From Leucaena leucocephala (taxonomy: Eukaryota > Streptophyta > Magnoliopsida > Fabales > Fabaceae), in assembly GCA_037074615.1 (NCBI GenBank), contig CM073558.1:2781501-2845500 (forward strand): a stretch of 64,000 nt of DNA. The letters run 5' to 3'. This document shows, in pieces, positions 21,620-33,782 of the stretch; position 1 is the first letter of the stretch, and each line of letters begins with the position of its first letter. The notes under the pieces were generated by a model. That model was not told where the DNA came from. It was given only the letters and a program-made list of their open reading frames with translations, and ran no database searches. Made by a program: the position numbers and the translations under genes.

Positions 21620-24600
21620 ATGGAAGGTGGAGCACAGTACAATCCTCGCACGGTGGAAGAGGTTTTTAGGGATTTCAAGGGAAGAAGAGCTGGACTTGTA
21701 AAAGCCCTTACCTCCGGTGCGTCTTTCTCCCGCTTCACCTTTTTTCTTTTCCTCCTCATTGATGTCGGTTTTGAGTTTGGTTTTCGGGAATGCTCATGAA
21801 AGGAAATGGGAAGAAAAAGTTTTGAATCGTTTGTTTAATTCTGTTTTTTTTTTTGTTTCAAGTAATGTGCTTCGGATGCAAAGTTGTTGTTTTGTTCAGT
21901 TTTTAAATCGTCTCCGATGGTATGTCGGAGCATGGTCCATATTTTTCTCGAGTGAAAATTCGGGTAAATAATTGGCAATGAGTCTCCTGATTTTTCTGTT
22001 CTGTTGTATTGTCAATATTCAGGATGGCAAGGGAGAAGGCCATGATTTATTTCGTTCTTTAATTTCTGTATTGAGCCTCTGGCATGGTTCCGGAGTGAAC
22101 TGGGAATTTATGGCATAAGGATGAAACGGGAGAATTGTAACATTGACCAAGCTTGATTTTCATGGTGTTATGTTTTTCAGTAGTCAAGTTTCCTTCTCTA
22201 TATTTGTAAAAGATGCATTGTGGCATTGAGTACACATGTGAGAAGGTATAATTTGGAGCTGAAACTGTGCAGTTCCCCGATAGTATTGCTTAGTAAGAAG
22301 ATTTAATTTCTACGTAATGAAGTTGCAGAACAATGTTTTCTTTCATTTTGTTATATTCTTCCCTTCAGTTTCCTGATTGTGCTTGACAGCTAGAAGCCTA
22401 GAACTTCATGCAGAGGGAGTAGATGTTAACCTACAGTGGTTATCTGATGCATGTAAATGCTAGATGCATTGAAATGGGGGGAAGACTCAATATAAAAAAT
22501 TTGATTTCTTTTTTTTTTCTGATAAATTTTTAATTTTCATGCAATACTTGTGAGTTCAGCCTCCAAAAGTTTAGAGGAAACGGGAGAGCAAGAAAAAAAT
22601 GGGTCTTTGTATGCTTCCAAAGCCCCAAATGGTGCTACAGATGAGTCAGATGATAAATGTTGTTCCTATTTTTGTCTGTGCTGATTCTGTGCTAGCTGAA
22701 AAGAATTTTCCTCTTTATGCTTTGTTTTTAAAAATCATAATAGAGGTTATGAAATAAATTGTGTTCTGATTTATTTATTCTACTTGTTCATGCTTCATAC
22801 TGTTGGTTTGTTGCAGATGTTGAAGAATTCTACAACCAATGTGATCCTGGTTAGCTACACTCTGACACTCCTAAGCCTTCCATTCTTATATTATATTTTC
22901 TGCATTTTTTTAATGAGTTGCTGATTTTTTGGGCATATCATGTAAAGTCTTTTGTGTTCAGCATCATTTGCATTTTTAAACAATAAATGGGGGTTTTAGC
23001 TTGTTGATGCTAGATGGTTAAATACAGTCTCTGCCTCTCACTAAAAATCTAATATCATTCTTTTGAATGTGTTTTGCATTTAGTTCAGGTTAAAATTTTG
23101 CTTTTATGGGGTTTTCACTCAGTACTTTTGTTTCCCTTACGTCTTCCTATCAATATATGAACTGATGCACTTGTTCTCTGCAAGTGTACAATAAGATATA
23201 TGTGCTAGAACTACAATTCTTGGTGGAAGAAAATATTAACTGAGGTCTTCTGAAATTGGTATCACGGTTATGCCTTTCATTGATATTTAGACTAATAATC
23301 TTGAATACTCATGCAGCATTTTGAACTGCATTCCACATAATCATCAGTACAACCAGCCTTGACAAGTGTTGTGCTATACTATATGTATATTGGAAACTTT
23401 GAATGTACAATAGACATTCTTGTATCCATGTTAGCCTAGCTCCAGAGCCATTATTTGTGTTCTTGCCATGTGTGTTAGTCATTGTTTGTTGACTAAATGA
23501 AATGATGATTCTTGAGAACCTCTTGGCAGGAAATGTTATTTGCATTTTTTTTGGAAATAAAGATCTTATGTAGTTATGCTAGCTGCCAGGGAAAATTATT
23601 GTGAATGAAGAATTTGATGTTTCCATATCTAGATTTGCTTTTTTTATTTAGCTACTTGATTCCTTGTTTTCTCCGTGGATGTTTAACTTTTTTCAGAGAA
23701 GGAGAATTTGTGCTTGTATGGTTATCCTAGTGAGCAGTGGGAAGTAAATTTACCTGCCGAAGAAGTCCCTCCAGAACTTCCAGAGCCTGTGCTGGGCATA
23801 AACTTTGCTAGGGATGGCATGCAGGAAAAAGACTGGTTATCTTTAGTTGCTGTCCATAGTGATGCATGGTTACTTGCTATCGCTTTCTATTTTGGAGCCA
23901 GATTTGGGTTTGATAGAGCTGACAGGTATAGCATGCTCTGTGAACAGTGTCCTTTTTCTTTTTAACCTTTCTTTTTAGGTTAAGTTTTTAAGAAGTGTAG
24001 ATTCTTGAAGACACAGAGCTAGTTTGGGCTCATTCTGCTTCCTAGTCTCAGTTATCACATTATAATGTGGGTTGGATCGGCAGAATATAGTTCTTATTCT
24101 TCATGTAAAACACTTAAATAAATGGTTCTTTCATATAATTTTCTATTTAATCCACCTGAACAAGGTTTGATGTCCGAATGTAGGAAACGGCTTTTCAATA
24201 TGATTAATGAACTGCCAACGATATTTGAAGTTGTTACGGGTACAGCAAAGAAACAACTTAAGGAGAAGTCTTCAGGTTCAAATCACAGTGGCAGTAAATC
24301 AAAGTCCAACTCTAAAGCGGTAAATAGTATTTTCTTCTGTTCCCACTCATGATAAATAAATTTTCATCTGTTCATGGATATTTGTGTTTTGTGTTGCGGT
24401 GAATAAACTATGGTTGGTCATTGGGTTTTAGCCACTTGTAGATGTCAACCATCTCTACTACAAAATCAAATCACCTTGTCCAAGGTGTTACTTTTTTAGT
24501 TCAGGGTGCTAAGTATTGAGATGAGAATGTTTAGGAAGTTTTCGTGAATAAATAAAGACTTTGATATTTCACCAAAAGGAAAAAAAAAAAGACTCTGATA

Positions 24601-25718
24601 TCCTATCTAATTTAGTATGGAGATTGATTATTTTACCTATCTTTTAAAGATTTATAAATTTGCACATTACAAATTGGAACTTGAGGCTCTAGTATGAAGT
24701 TCAAAACGCAAGATAAAAAGGTTTGTCACTGTAGTTACACTTACACCACCGCCAAAAACCCCGAGGATCTAGACCAAAAGAATTATGAGCATTGGATGTG
24801 ATAAAGAATATAAAAAGGATTAAATTAAAAAATTGCTTTGGCCCGAATGTAGACAAAACAATGCCTTAAATATGGAACAAAGATAATTCATCCTTGTTGC
24901 AAGGCCTACTAGAGATCATGAAAACAACAGAAGCGTAAATACCTGCAGTGGTTAGAACCTAAAACAGATGTTGAGTTGCTAGAATGGGTTGATAATTTTC
25001 CTTGTCCAAGCTCTAAATTAATGGGGCGTTGCATTTGCAATTTGTTGATAAGCAAGAACTCAGGTATTGACCATGCTTATTCATTCAGAATAAAAAAAAT
25101 ATCTATTAAGATGAAATACTCTGCTCAGACTTTCTAGCCATCCTCTCCCCTTTAAGGGATGGAAAACTAAGAGAAGCTAGATCCTATTATTTGACATCTA
25201 GAAATTGGAAATCTATTTTTGGTTGTGCTAAGCCACTGCTGTATATTGATATCACATTTACTGCGGACATGGTTGAAGTTTGGGTGCTTCACTGAGAGAT
25301 ATTGAATTTACTCAGGGTTCTGTACGCATACAACAAATTTATTTGGGGTGATATAAGCTCTTGGCTTGAGTAGGTGGTGTTATCGTCATATTTGTGCTCT
25401 TTTGCTCTTATGAGCTGGTTTGTCTTAATATTTAATGATTGAATCATTGAGCAGAGAGGTTCAGAATCTGTGGGAAAGCATTCCAAGGCTATGCAATCAA
25501 GAGACGAGGAAGAAGGACTGGATGTAGATGAAGATGAACATGGAGAGACCTTGTGTGGGGCATGTGGTGAGAATTATGGTACTGATGATTTCTGGATTTG
25601 TTGTGACATCTGCGAAAAATGGTTCCATGGAAAATGTGTGAAGATCACCCCAGCTAGGGCAGAGCATATCAAACAATACAAATGCCCTTCATGCAGTAAC
25701 AAGAGAGCTCGTCCCTGA
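21620..25718 (+). CDS. AL: Alfin-like PHD-finger protein
   Basis: Five exons, 21620-21716, 22817-22849, 23697-23925, 24184-24319 and 25455-25718, encode 252 residues, the usual family length. The N-terminal Alfin domain runs from NPRTVEEVFRDFKGRRAGL through EFYNQCDPEKENLCLYGYP to DRKRLFNMINELPTIFEVV. A Ser/Lys-rich linker and an acidic patch (DEEEGLDVDEDE) precede the C-terminal PHD finger at about 199-248. All C4HC3 ligands are visible: CGACG, CCDICEKWFHGKC and CPSCS. Family members bind H3K4me3 and interact with PRC1 components in the nucleus. ATG 21620 opens the canonical MEGGAQYNPRTVEE start. I cannot assign an AL number. Confidence 0.95.
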
Positions 25719-28090
25719 CCTAAGCAAGGCTCCTTAACTGACTAGCATTGGAGTCTTTAATTGCTCAAGCTTTTTTTGCTTTCCTTAGATGCAGTTCATA
25801 GTTTCTGGGTTTCATCACTTGTTGAGATTTTCTGTCTAGTATGTAGGATTGCCTGTGGTTGTCTAGATTTTAATCCCTTTGTGGGTTTTATCTGTAATTG
25901 TCACGGAAGTGTTGTTGACTTGGGAAAGATGTAGTCATCTATTGATTCATGCTCTGGGAACAAAATCCAGTTATCTATATATTTCCCAAAGAGCTTTGAC
26001 ATAATAGGTTATATATTTGCTGTATAAACTATCTTGTTCTCGATTTATCACCCCTCTGCAGGCAGGGTTCCTCTGGAAGATGATTGTATTTTATTTGCAA
26101 TTTATGTTGGGCACTAACGAGTTGCGTTTTTAGTACCTTATTTCTAATTGTCTCTTCATTTGACCCCTCCATTACTGAAGGGGAATCCAAGCTAGCACCT
26201 CTGTTGTGTCTCTTTTACTGTTAATAAAGAGGGCATGGGCAGACCAATGGTCTTATAACCTAATAGCAGCAAAACATTTTTATAAGTGGTGGGAGGTCAC
26301 CGATTTTATGCTACTTATAATTTCAGGCAGTAAGTGCCGCCTCTAAATAAGAAAAGAAGAAGAAAGAATAGAGGTATGAGGAGGCTGTATTTTTTTTCTT
26401 TTGGGGGATGGAGAAAGATCGGGGGTGTGGATTCTCTGATCATCTATTTGGAACTGTCTGTACTCTTTCATAAGGAATCATCATTACTTAGTGTAATGGG
26501 AGTTGTTTGGAAGTATACAAGATTAAGAGTTGGGTTCATATTTTATTTCATATATATATATGAAATCCGAATCTCAAGATGTGATAAAATCAATCTGAAA
26601 CACAAGTATGTGGGTGGAAAAGAATAATGACTTTGTCAGATGCTTCTGATGAAACTTGTATGGGTCTCTAATATTATTCGAGATTCCACAGGAGTAATAG
26701 CGACTTTTGCAACAGATCCTATTGAACCACTGTGCAACTGGCAACAAATATCATATATTTACATATTATATTTGTGAAATACTGATTTTTTTATATTTTA
26801 TAGTAGGAAAAGTTCTTATGTTATCTATACACACTATTCTATGTATTCATATACCATATAAAAATTAGTATAATATATATATACACAATATAAAATTATA
26901 AAGAGAGTATACTATTCATAAACAATATATTTATGGCTTATATTAGGCTTCGTATAAAATAAATAACTCACATTTTAGTTCTATATAAACGTCCCTAATC
27001 TTCTTTTATTATTATTGTTGCATTTCAAATTCAATCATTTAAAATTCTTTTTGTAATTCGATCCTTTCCTATTTTAAATATTTTGTACAGCATCAGAACT
27101 ATAATTTAATAAATTCCACAACATATATAATATTTACAGAATTTAGAAGATTTAATCATATAATGAGGAAATATAAAAATACCGTTTATCATATTTTTAT
27201 TGAAGAACTTCGATACTTGCTTTAGAAATTCTTTTTGCATTTTATCCATCGATAATCACAGTGGATTTTCTATATTTTGTCAAAGTTATTTAATTTTTTA
27301 TTTTTTAAATTTATATTGGCCTCTCACAAAACCAAAATACTACTACATATTTTAGTTTAATTTTAATTTTATGTAATGGTATCTTACAATAATTTAAATA
27401 CATATTTTTATTAAAAATACATAAATGATATTTTGATAAAAAAAATAATATATATACCTACTTCCAAGTTCACCAAACAGACAATTTGGTCCCCCACCAT
27501 TAAACTAAAGTTATCCACTATATCTAACCCACACTGAGTAGATAACTACAAGTATCCTCTCCCACTTCTCCACACTCCACTACCTAGCATTAAAATATGC
27601 ATTGAATTCTCTTTGACAAAAGCATAAGTATACCCAAATTGAAACTCGGGGAAAGAAAATCCAGATCCAGAGGCTGATTGGTGGCTATACTAGACAGTTT
27701 TGGTTCCAGGGATTGCTAGGTTATAGTACAAGATTACCAAAACATTTACTCCCAATTACAAGACGAAACAGTTCTGATAACACCAAGGAGGCAAGGACCT
27801 ATGAAGTCCCAATTGCTAAATCAGCTCTAAAACCAGAGTAGTTAGCATATCAAACTTCCAAATCTACAAGAAGCATATTATAATGCGCATGGGTGTGTTA
27901 GAAGTCAAGAAGACTTTTATTTTCAAGATATACATATAACATGACCTTCAAAGAGTTACATTGATATCAAGCAGCCATGCTGGGAAAGGAAAAGATGAAA
28001 GAGCCAAAAAAAGAGGGAAAACATAGGCAAGAGAAAATAACATTATTTAGGGTGAGGGAAAAGATCTTCACTTTCTCCTTATTGTTGTCC
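25719..28090. other. Alfin-like 3' UTR, AT-rich spacer and carrier 3' UTR
   Basis: About 25719-26080 is the 3' UTR of the Alfin-like gene. From 26750 to 27480 the DNA is strongly AT-rich. About 27870-28094 is probably the 3' UTR of the convergent carrier gene. The 97-codon frame at 26334 looks random. Confidence 0.5.
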
Positions 28091-28094
28091 TTCA

Positions 28095-29156
28095 TCATGT
28101 CAAAACCTCCTGGTTTTTGGTGGAAAGCCGTTTCAGAAACTCGTAGGTAGTGATCATTGTCGTTGCAGACATTGACATGGAAACCCACCGAGGTCCCAAT
28201 CCTCTGTAACAAGCGGTCCAACCACCTTCCTTAACCAAGTTCCTCACTGTCTGCATAGCCGTTGGCCCTCGGCGGCCATTTTCATCACCATCCAAGACCT
28301 GTAGTCTTGTTTTGATCGTATCCAAAGGCATGGTAATTAAAGCAGACATACCACCAGCAATTGCAGCACTAACACCCTGAACTGCCATTACTGTTTTTGA
28401 ATCTGGTCTCAATGTGTTAGCTGTTCTAGTATCGTTGCTTTCATCATTATCTTTCTTGCAAATGTAGTACCCAACTCCTCCCCAAATCAACCTTTGCGCA
28501 ACAGAGTATGAAGCCCACCAAACGGCATTTGAAGGAGCATAAGTCAAAATGGATATCCCAAACCCTCTATACAAGCCTCTGGGACCATCAGTGTTGAGGA
28601 TTCTTCTGAAGGCATCAATCCCATTGATGTAATTGCGTGCTGAATTAGCCATATGATTGTTAGGGTTATTACACCCACCTTGAACCATCAATCTCTGGCT
28701 CACAACATCAATAGGTGTCCACACAAGTTGAGCTGCCATGGCTGCGCTCAACCCTCCTGCTGCATTGGCAATTGCAGCTGCAGTTGGTTCTGCAAGTCCT
28801 AGCCTAACTGTAGCAGTACCTACATTACTCTTGGTGACCTCCAAGGCAGCCATGTACAGTGCTCGAGCTGGGATTGTGCCCATCAAGGAAGTCCCAAATC
28901 CTCTGTACAATGCTCTAAAGCCCTCAAGCCTAACCAGTGAAATTGCGGTTTTGAGGCATGAAACTTGGGATTGAGCTACCTGCTGCCTGGTTTTCAACAC
29001 TACAACAGGGTAGAGAGTCGCTGATACCCCAGAGAAAAGGGCAGCTCCAAGAAAGAAAAACTTCGATTTATCAAGCATTTGCCAATCTATATCGGCCGGG
29101 AGATGAATCTCTTGACCCGATTCTTCCTCGGCCGCTCTCAAACTCATTTTTGCCAC
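28095..29156 (-). CDS. Mitochondrial carrier family protein, SLC25A44-like
   Basis: This is an uninterrupted 353-residue reading frame. It shows the three repeats of the mitochondrial carrier family. The signature motifs are YPVVVLKTRQQ in repeat 1 (acidic residue replaced, as in this subfamily), TPIDVVSQRLMVQGG in repeat 2 and MPLDTIKTRLQVLDGDENG in repeat 3, each near the end of an odd-numbered helix. Glycine-rich YRGFGTS, YRGFGIS and YRGLGPR motifs follow. A hydrophilic N-terminus with HLPADIDWQMLDKSKFF precedes helix 1, as in plant SLC25A44-like proteins. The location is the mitochondrial inner membrane. Animal SLC25A44 imports branched-chain amino acids; the plant substrate is not established and should not be assumed. 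Confidence 0.93.
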   Translation of the reverse strand: MAKMSLRAAEEESGQEIHLPADIDWQMLDKSKFFFLGAALFSGVSATLYPVVVLKTRQQVAQSQVSCLKTAISLVRLEGFRALYRGFGTSLMGTIPARALYMAALEVTKSNVGTATVRLGLAEPTAAAIANAAGGLSAAMAAQLVWTPIDVVSQRLMVQGGCNNPNNHMANSARNYINGIDAFRRILNTDGPRGLYRGFGISILTYAPSNAVWWASYSVAQRLIWGGVGYYICKKDNDESNDTRTANTLRPDSKTVMAVQGVSAAIAGGMSALITMPLDTIKTRLQVLDGDENGRRGPTAMQTVRNLVKEGGWTACYRGLGPRWVSMSMSATTMITTYEFLKRLSTKNQEVLT

Positions 29157-29343
29157 TTTGGAATTCTAACCACTCAAAAGCTTTTCAGCCGAATAATACA
29201 CGAAACCTAGTTCCTTCAAATTCCTCTAGCCCCAACATTACTGCCAACCCACCCGCATCATGTACAAACCTAACTGTACAAGTGCAACCGTACGACCCCA
29301 CAGCGGAAGTTAAAGAAAGAAGGGAAATAAAAGTATAAACCCG

Positions 29344-29357
29344 CCCCCCCCCCCCCC
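29344..29357. repeat. Poly-C tract (14 C)
   Basis: A run of 14 C lies about 190 bp upstream of the carrier start codon, so it is a G-run on the transcript strand, in the leader or proximal promoter. Homopolymers like this are prone to length variation and to sequencing error. Confidence 0.8.
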
Positions 29358-29737
29358 GGGGAAACAAACCAAAAATCTAACTGTACAATTGGAAATACAA
29401 TCCCATAGATTGAAAATTAAAAGGAAATATCACAAGGAATCAAAAAACGTAACATGATTTTCTCCTCTTGTGGAACCAGGTTTTGGATCGAACATGAGCT
29501 ACTATGAACAGATCTAGCATTTCCAGATAAACAGAGTACTACAACCGAATCCGAATCATACCGGAAGTTCACATCTGGTAGGAAAACCTAAGTCGTCACT
29601 TATCGACGGTGAAGCATTCGAGCAGAGTGAAGAGTGCGCGCCTCCAAGGAGACTGTTGTGCAGGGAGAGCAGAAATGGGCAACCGGAAGAACTAAAGCCG
29701 AAGAAAGCGGAAGGAGAGGGAGAGGGGGGGAAGGGGA

Positions 29738-29755
29738 AACTGACACGTGTCAGTT
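29738..29755. promoter_or_regulatory. 18-bp perfect palindrome centred on CACGTG (ABRE/G-box)
   Basis: aactgacacgtgtcagtt reads the same on both strands. The core ACACGTGT is a strong G-box/ABRE. It is about 580 bp upstream of the carrier start codon and next to a GA-rich tract (29700-29735). bZIP binding and ABA or light response are possible but inferred only from the motif. Confidence 0.5.
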
Positions 29756-29759
29756 GGTA

Positions 29760-31460
29760 ATTGTTTGTTACGAAGAGTTTGTTTTTATTTCCTGAGCTAT
29801 GTCAGAAGTACGTGCTGTGATTATTGACGTGGTCACGCCTTATCCCTGACCAACCTGGAGTTCTGATCCAATGCGCCATGCCTCATGCGTCCCATCAGAT
29901 CATTTAATCATAATCTGCCACGTTGTCTATTCTTTAAGCTTTATGAAATAAAATTGGTAAGTATTGACCCTGGGAAAAATTCTTAGAAAGCACGTAATGT
30001 TTTAATTAAGTGGTGTTTGGTTTAATCTATTCTAACTCATTTTGTATTGTACGGAACGGAGAGGAGTTTTATTTTTCAAAAGAAGAAAGTGAAGGGATTG
30101 CCAAATACTCCTTAAGTGGGGTAATAAATCTTGAGGGGAAAAGAATTAGGATAAGGAATCAATAAAATAATTGAATCTAATCCTAATTTATATACCTATG
30201 TTGAAATTAAGGTTTGTGGAATATAATCGAGTTAATTAAGTTTAATCTTAAGATATTCTCAATCAATTCTTTATTAAAGATGAAGTCTTCTAAATTAGTC
30301 ACAATGCATTATCTTAATTAAAATATTTTTTGGTGTATATATCTTAATTAAAATCAAAATAGACTTGCCCGTACTATTTTGGTGTATATTAAATTACATC
30401 AAATACATTTTAGAATTACAATACAATATGGAATAATACATTCTTTTATAATAATTTTATGTTAGGAGTTGTACATATCCACATAAACTTTTCTTTTGAA
30501 TGGATTGGCTTCGATGACTTACTAGGATTAGGGTATACATCTAAACTCAGAGTACCTACATAAATATTTATATATAGATCATTTATTAATAAGATAATCA
30601 CATTAATAGTATACTTTAAATTTATGATTTTATAAGTTAGGTTTTTTATGGGAATTTTTTTTTTGCCATGTTTATCTAAATTAATTATGCGTACAAGCCC
30701 AATTGGCCCGTTAAATTTGGCCCAGCCCAAATGGTGGTTAAAACAATATAGAGTTCAGGCTGGGCCATATTAGACATTCAGGAAGGTAAAAAGAATGCGT
30801 CTTTTATAATTTAAATTTTTACTAAAAAATATATTTATATTTAGTGTCAAAAGTAATTTGGGTTTGGTTAAATTGAGCTTAGATGTGCATAATTATGTCC
30901 AGTGGCATTTTCGAAATTTGAGTGCTTAATTGTAGAGTTTTAATTGAATTTTTAAATTCTTAAACTTTTTTAAAATGAGACCTCATTTTTATTTTAAATA
31001 TCATCTCGAGTCCTTATAACATCAAGCTAACAGTTTTTGATAGATATAAGAAGTAAAATAAATTAATTAATTATAATTAATATAAGAGTTAAGATGAATT
31101 AATATTAAGATGTTGTATTTGATTATAATTAATAAATTTATTTTACTTCATAAATTTATGTCAAAAAATGAATTAGAACTTATAATTAGAACTTATTAAA
31201 AGTATATAATATAATTTTTTTAAAAAAATTATATTTAATTCTAATTAATTAATAATTTAATTTTTTTAATATATTTAAAAAAAATTAATCAACTTTTATA
31301 TTAACTTATAGAATTTATTGCTTAGCAATGCACTTATAATAAATTCATGCTAGATACATTCTTTTATATTTGCCTACTTTAAAAGTTTTTAAAAATAAAA
31401 TTTAAAATGAGTTGGACAACGTTTAGTCTTTTACTGTTCTGGCAGGCGGCGGCTAGCCTC
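29760..31460. other. AT-rich intergenic spacer
   Basis: This is the divergent spacer between the carrier and threonine synthase genes. It is mostly low-complexity AT. A short GC-richer part near 30695-30770 repeats GGCCCA/TGGGCC (gcccaattggcccg, ggcccagccca, gctgggccat). Such elements are common in promoters of growth genes, but this one is distant from both starts. No coding signal was seen. Confidence 0.45.
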
Positions 31461-31502
31461 GGCAAAATCTTACATAAATAAACCCACTCGCACTGGACCA
31501 AT

Positions 31503-33125
31503 ATGAATGCTTCACTCCCTCTCTCTCTGATGGCCTCGTCTTCACTATTCCAGTCTTCTCCCTTCTCCTTCCAATGCAAACCCTCTCTTCCTCACCCATC
31601 ACCCAAATCCAACTTCATATTCAACGCTCACTTCCAAAATGGATCCTCCAATCTTCTCCCTCACAACAACAACAACGCCTCGCCGCCAGTCCCACGGGCG
31701 GTTTCAAAGAACCGCCGCCCTGCCGACGAGAACATCCGCGATGAGGCTCGCCGCAAATCTGTCACTTACACACATCGATTCTCCGCCAAGTACGTCCCCT
31801 TTAATGCGGATCCTTCATCCACAGAATCCTACTCTCTTGACGAGATCGTGTATCGGTCCCAATCTGGTGGCCTTCTCGATGTTCAGCACGACATGGAAGC
31901 TCTGAAGAAATACGATGGTCAGTACTGGCGATCCCTGTTTGACTCTCGTGTGGGTAGAACCACCTGGCCGTACGGCTCTGGTGTTTGGAGCAAGAAGGAA
32001 TGGGTGTTACCCGAGATCGACAATGACGACATCGTGAGTGCATTCGAAGGAAACTCAAATCTCTTCTGGGCTGAGCGTTTTGGAAAGCAGTTTCTGGGCA
32101 TGAACGATTTGTGGGTCAAACACTGTGGGATCAGCCACACTGGGAGTTTCAAAGATCTGGGTATGACTGTTTTAGTGAGCCAGGTTAACAGGTTAAGAAA
32201 AATGAAACGTCCTGTTGTCGGTGTTGGTTGTGCCTCCACAGGGGACACCTCTGCTGCTTTATCTGCTTATTGTGCTTCTGCAGGAATCCCATCGATTGTT
32301 TTTTTGCCTGCTAATAGGATTTCCATTGCTCAACTGGTCCAGCCAATTGCAAATGGTGCATTTGTTTTGAGCATTGATACAGATTTTGATGGGTGTATGC
32401 ATTTGATTAGGGAGGTTACTTCTGAGTTACCTATATACTTGGCTAATTCTCTGAACAGCTTGAGACTAGAAGGGCAGAAAACTGCAGCTATTGAGATTTT
32501 GCAGCAGTTTAATTGGCAAGTACCTGATTGGGTTATTGTACCAGGAGGGAATCTTGGAAACATCTATGCGTTCTATAAAGGGTTTAACATGTGCAAAGAG
32601 TTAGGACTAGTTGATAGGATTCCTAGACTTGTTTGTGCTCAAGCAGCAAATGCTAATCCTCTCTATCAGTACTTCAAGTCAGGGTGGAAAGAATTTAAGC
32701 CTGTAAAGGCCAACACTACATTTGCATCTGCCATACAAATTGGTGATCCTGTTTCAATAGATAGAGCTGTTTATGCACTGAAGAACTCAAATGGCATTGT
32801 TGAGGAAGCAACAGAAGAAGAACTAATGGATGCTACGGCTCAAGCGGATTCTACTGGCATGTTTATATGCCCTCATACTGGGGTTGCTTTGACCTCATTG
32901 ATTAAATTAAGGAAAAAGGGGACCATAGGGCCTACAGATAGGACTGTGGTAATCAGTACTGCTCATGGGTTGAAGTTTACACAATCGAAAATTGATTACC
33001 ATTCAAAAGATATTGAGGGCATGGCTTGCAAATTTGCTAACCAACCAGTGCAAGTGAAGGCGGATTTTGGGTCAGTTATGGATGTTTTGAAGAAGTATTT
33101 GCACAGTAAGGCGCTAAAACACTAG
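31503..33125 (+). CDS. TS: Threonine synthase, chloroplastic
   Basis: A single exon encodes 540 residues. It is the PLP-dependent enzyme that converts O-phosphohomoserine to threonine, and it is allosterically activated by S-adenosylmethionine in plants. The N-terminal 60-70 residues are Ser/Pro/Asn-rich and poor in acidic residues, a plausible chloroplast transit peptide. The mature protein starts near ENIRDEARR. The regulatory segment YSLDEIVYRSQSGGLLDVQ is intact. The PLP-binding lysine is K217 in SHTGSFKDLGM. The phosphate-binding loop is in VPGGNLGNIYAFYKG. TTFASAIQIGDPVSIDRA is also intact. A second in-frame Met at residue 10 (base 31530) begins MASSSLF, the form of start common in homologs, so 31530 may be the real start. 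A TATA-like acataaataa lies about 30 bases upstream. Confidence 0.97.
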   Translation: MNASLPLSLMASSSLFQSSPFSFQCKPSLPHPSPKSNFIFNAHFQNGSSNLLPHNNNNASPPVPRAVSKNRRPADENIRDEARRKSVTYTHRFSAKYVPFNADPSSTESYSLDEIVYRSQSGGLLDVQHDMEALKKYDGQYWRSLFDSRVGRTTWPYGSGVWSKKEWVLPEIDNDDIVSAFEGNSNLFWAERFGKQFLGMNDLWVKHCGISHTGSFKDLGMTVLVSQVNRLRKMKRPVVGVGCASTGDTSAALSAYCASAGIPSIVFLPANRISIAQLVQPIANGAFVLSIDTDFDGCMHLIREVTSELPIYLANSLNSLRLEGQKTAAIEILQQFNWQVPDWVIVPGGNLGNIYAFYKGFNMCKELGLVDRIPRLVCAQAANANPLYQYFKSGWKEFKPVKANTTFASAIQIGDPVSIDRAVYALKNSNGIVEEATEEELMDATAQADSTGMFICPHTGVALTSLIKLRKKGTIGPTDRTVVISTAHGLKFTQSKIDYHSKDIEGMACKFANQPVQVKADFGSVMDVLKKYLHSKALKH

Positions 33126-33782
33126 GTTAGTTTTGCAAGTTTTGCTGTTGTATCCTTTCTTTGCTGGCTTTTTATCATTAGGCAATGTTGTCTATTAGCT
33201 TCAAGTTTACTGTCTAAGTGTTCATAAGCTTCTCTATATTGGAGCTTCTGCTTATTAGTGATTCATCTCTGTTGAGCATTTAATACCTCTGGAGAACATG
33301 AATTGAATGGAATGTGGTGCTGGTTTTATTTTCAGGGCAAAATAACTTGGAATAGAAAGCCTGCTTTGACTTCTCTTAGCTTCAAGTTTTTCCTTTTTAG
33401 TTCTTGTTGCTTGGCATTGCGGTAGAATCTTCATCTCGCCGAGCATAAGCTCACCATGGACGAATAAATGTTGACTTCTGTGGAATGAGAGAGCAGACAT
33501 TCATGGAAGTCCTGGTCGGCCAAGTGGTGAAAAAGACTGTTCGTCTCCAAAATGAGTGTTGGTCTCTCAGGGAAAAGAAGTTTGAATTTATGCAATAAGT
33601 TATGTTAGAATCGATATCAAAGAGCTCTATTTCAGTTGCATATTTTTATCTGAATTTTGTATAAAAGAATACTCTATTAGTTTATTTTACTTTTTTGTCT
33701 GCAACAGAGGCTAGCTCTCTTAGACAAAAACATATACTCCCTCATGATCTTTTGATAAGGCTAGATAACTAATTCAATTAAA

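Noticed and set aside
26334..26627. 97-codon frame after the Alfin-like gene
   Set aside because: Its composition looks random, with no homology I can recognise and no splice partner.
28738..28974. Plus-strand frame rich in Ala inside the carrier gene
   Set aside because: It is a shadow of the carrier reading frame on the other strand.
30446..30730. 94-codon minus-strand frame in the carrier / threonine synthase spacer
   Set aside because: It is AT-driven, with Ile/Asn/Lys-rich composition and no motif or splice signals.
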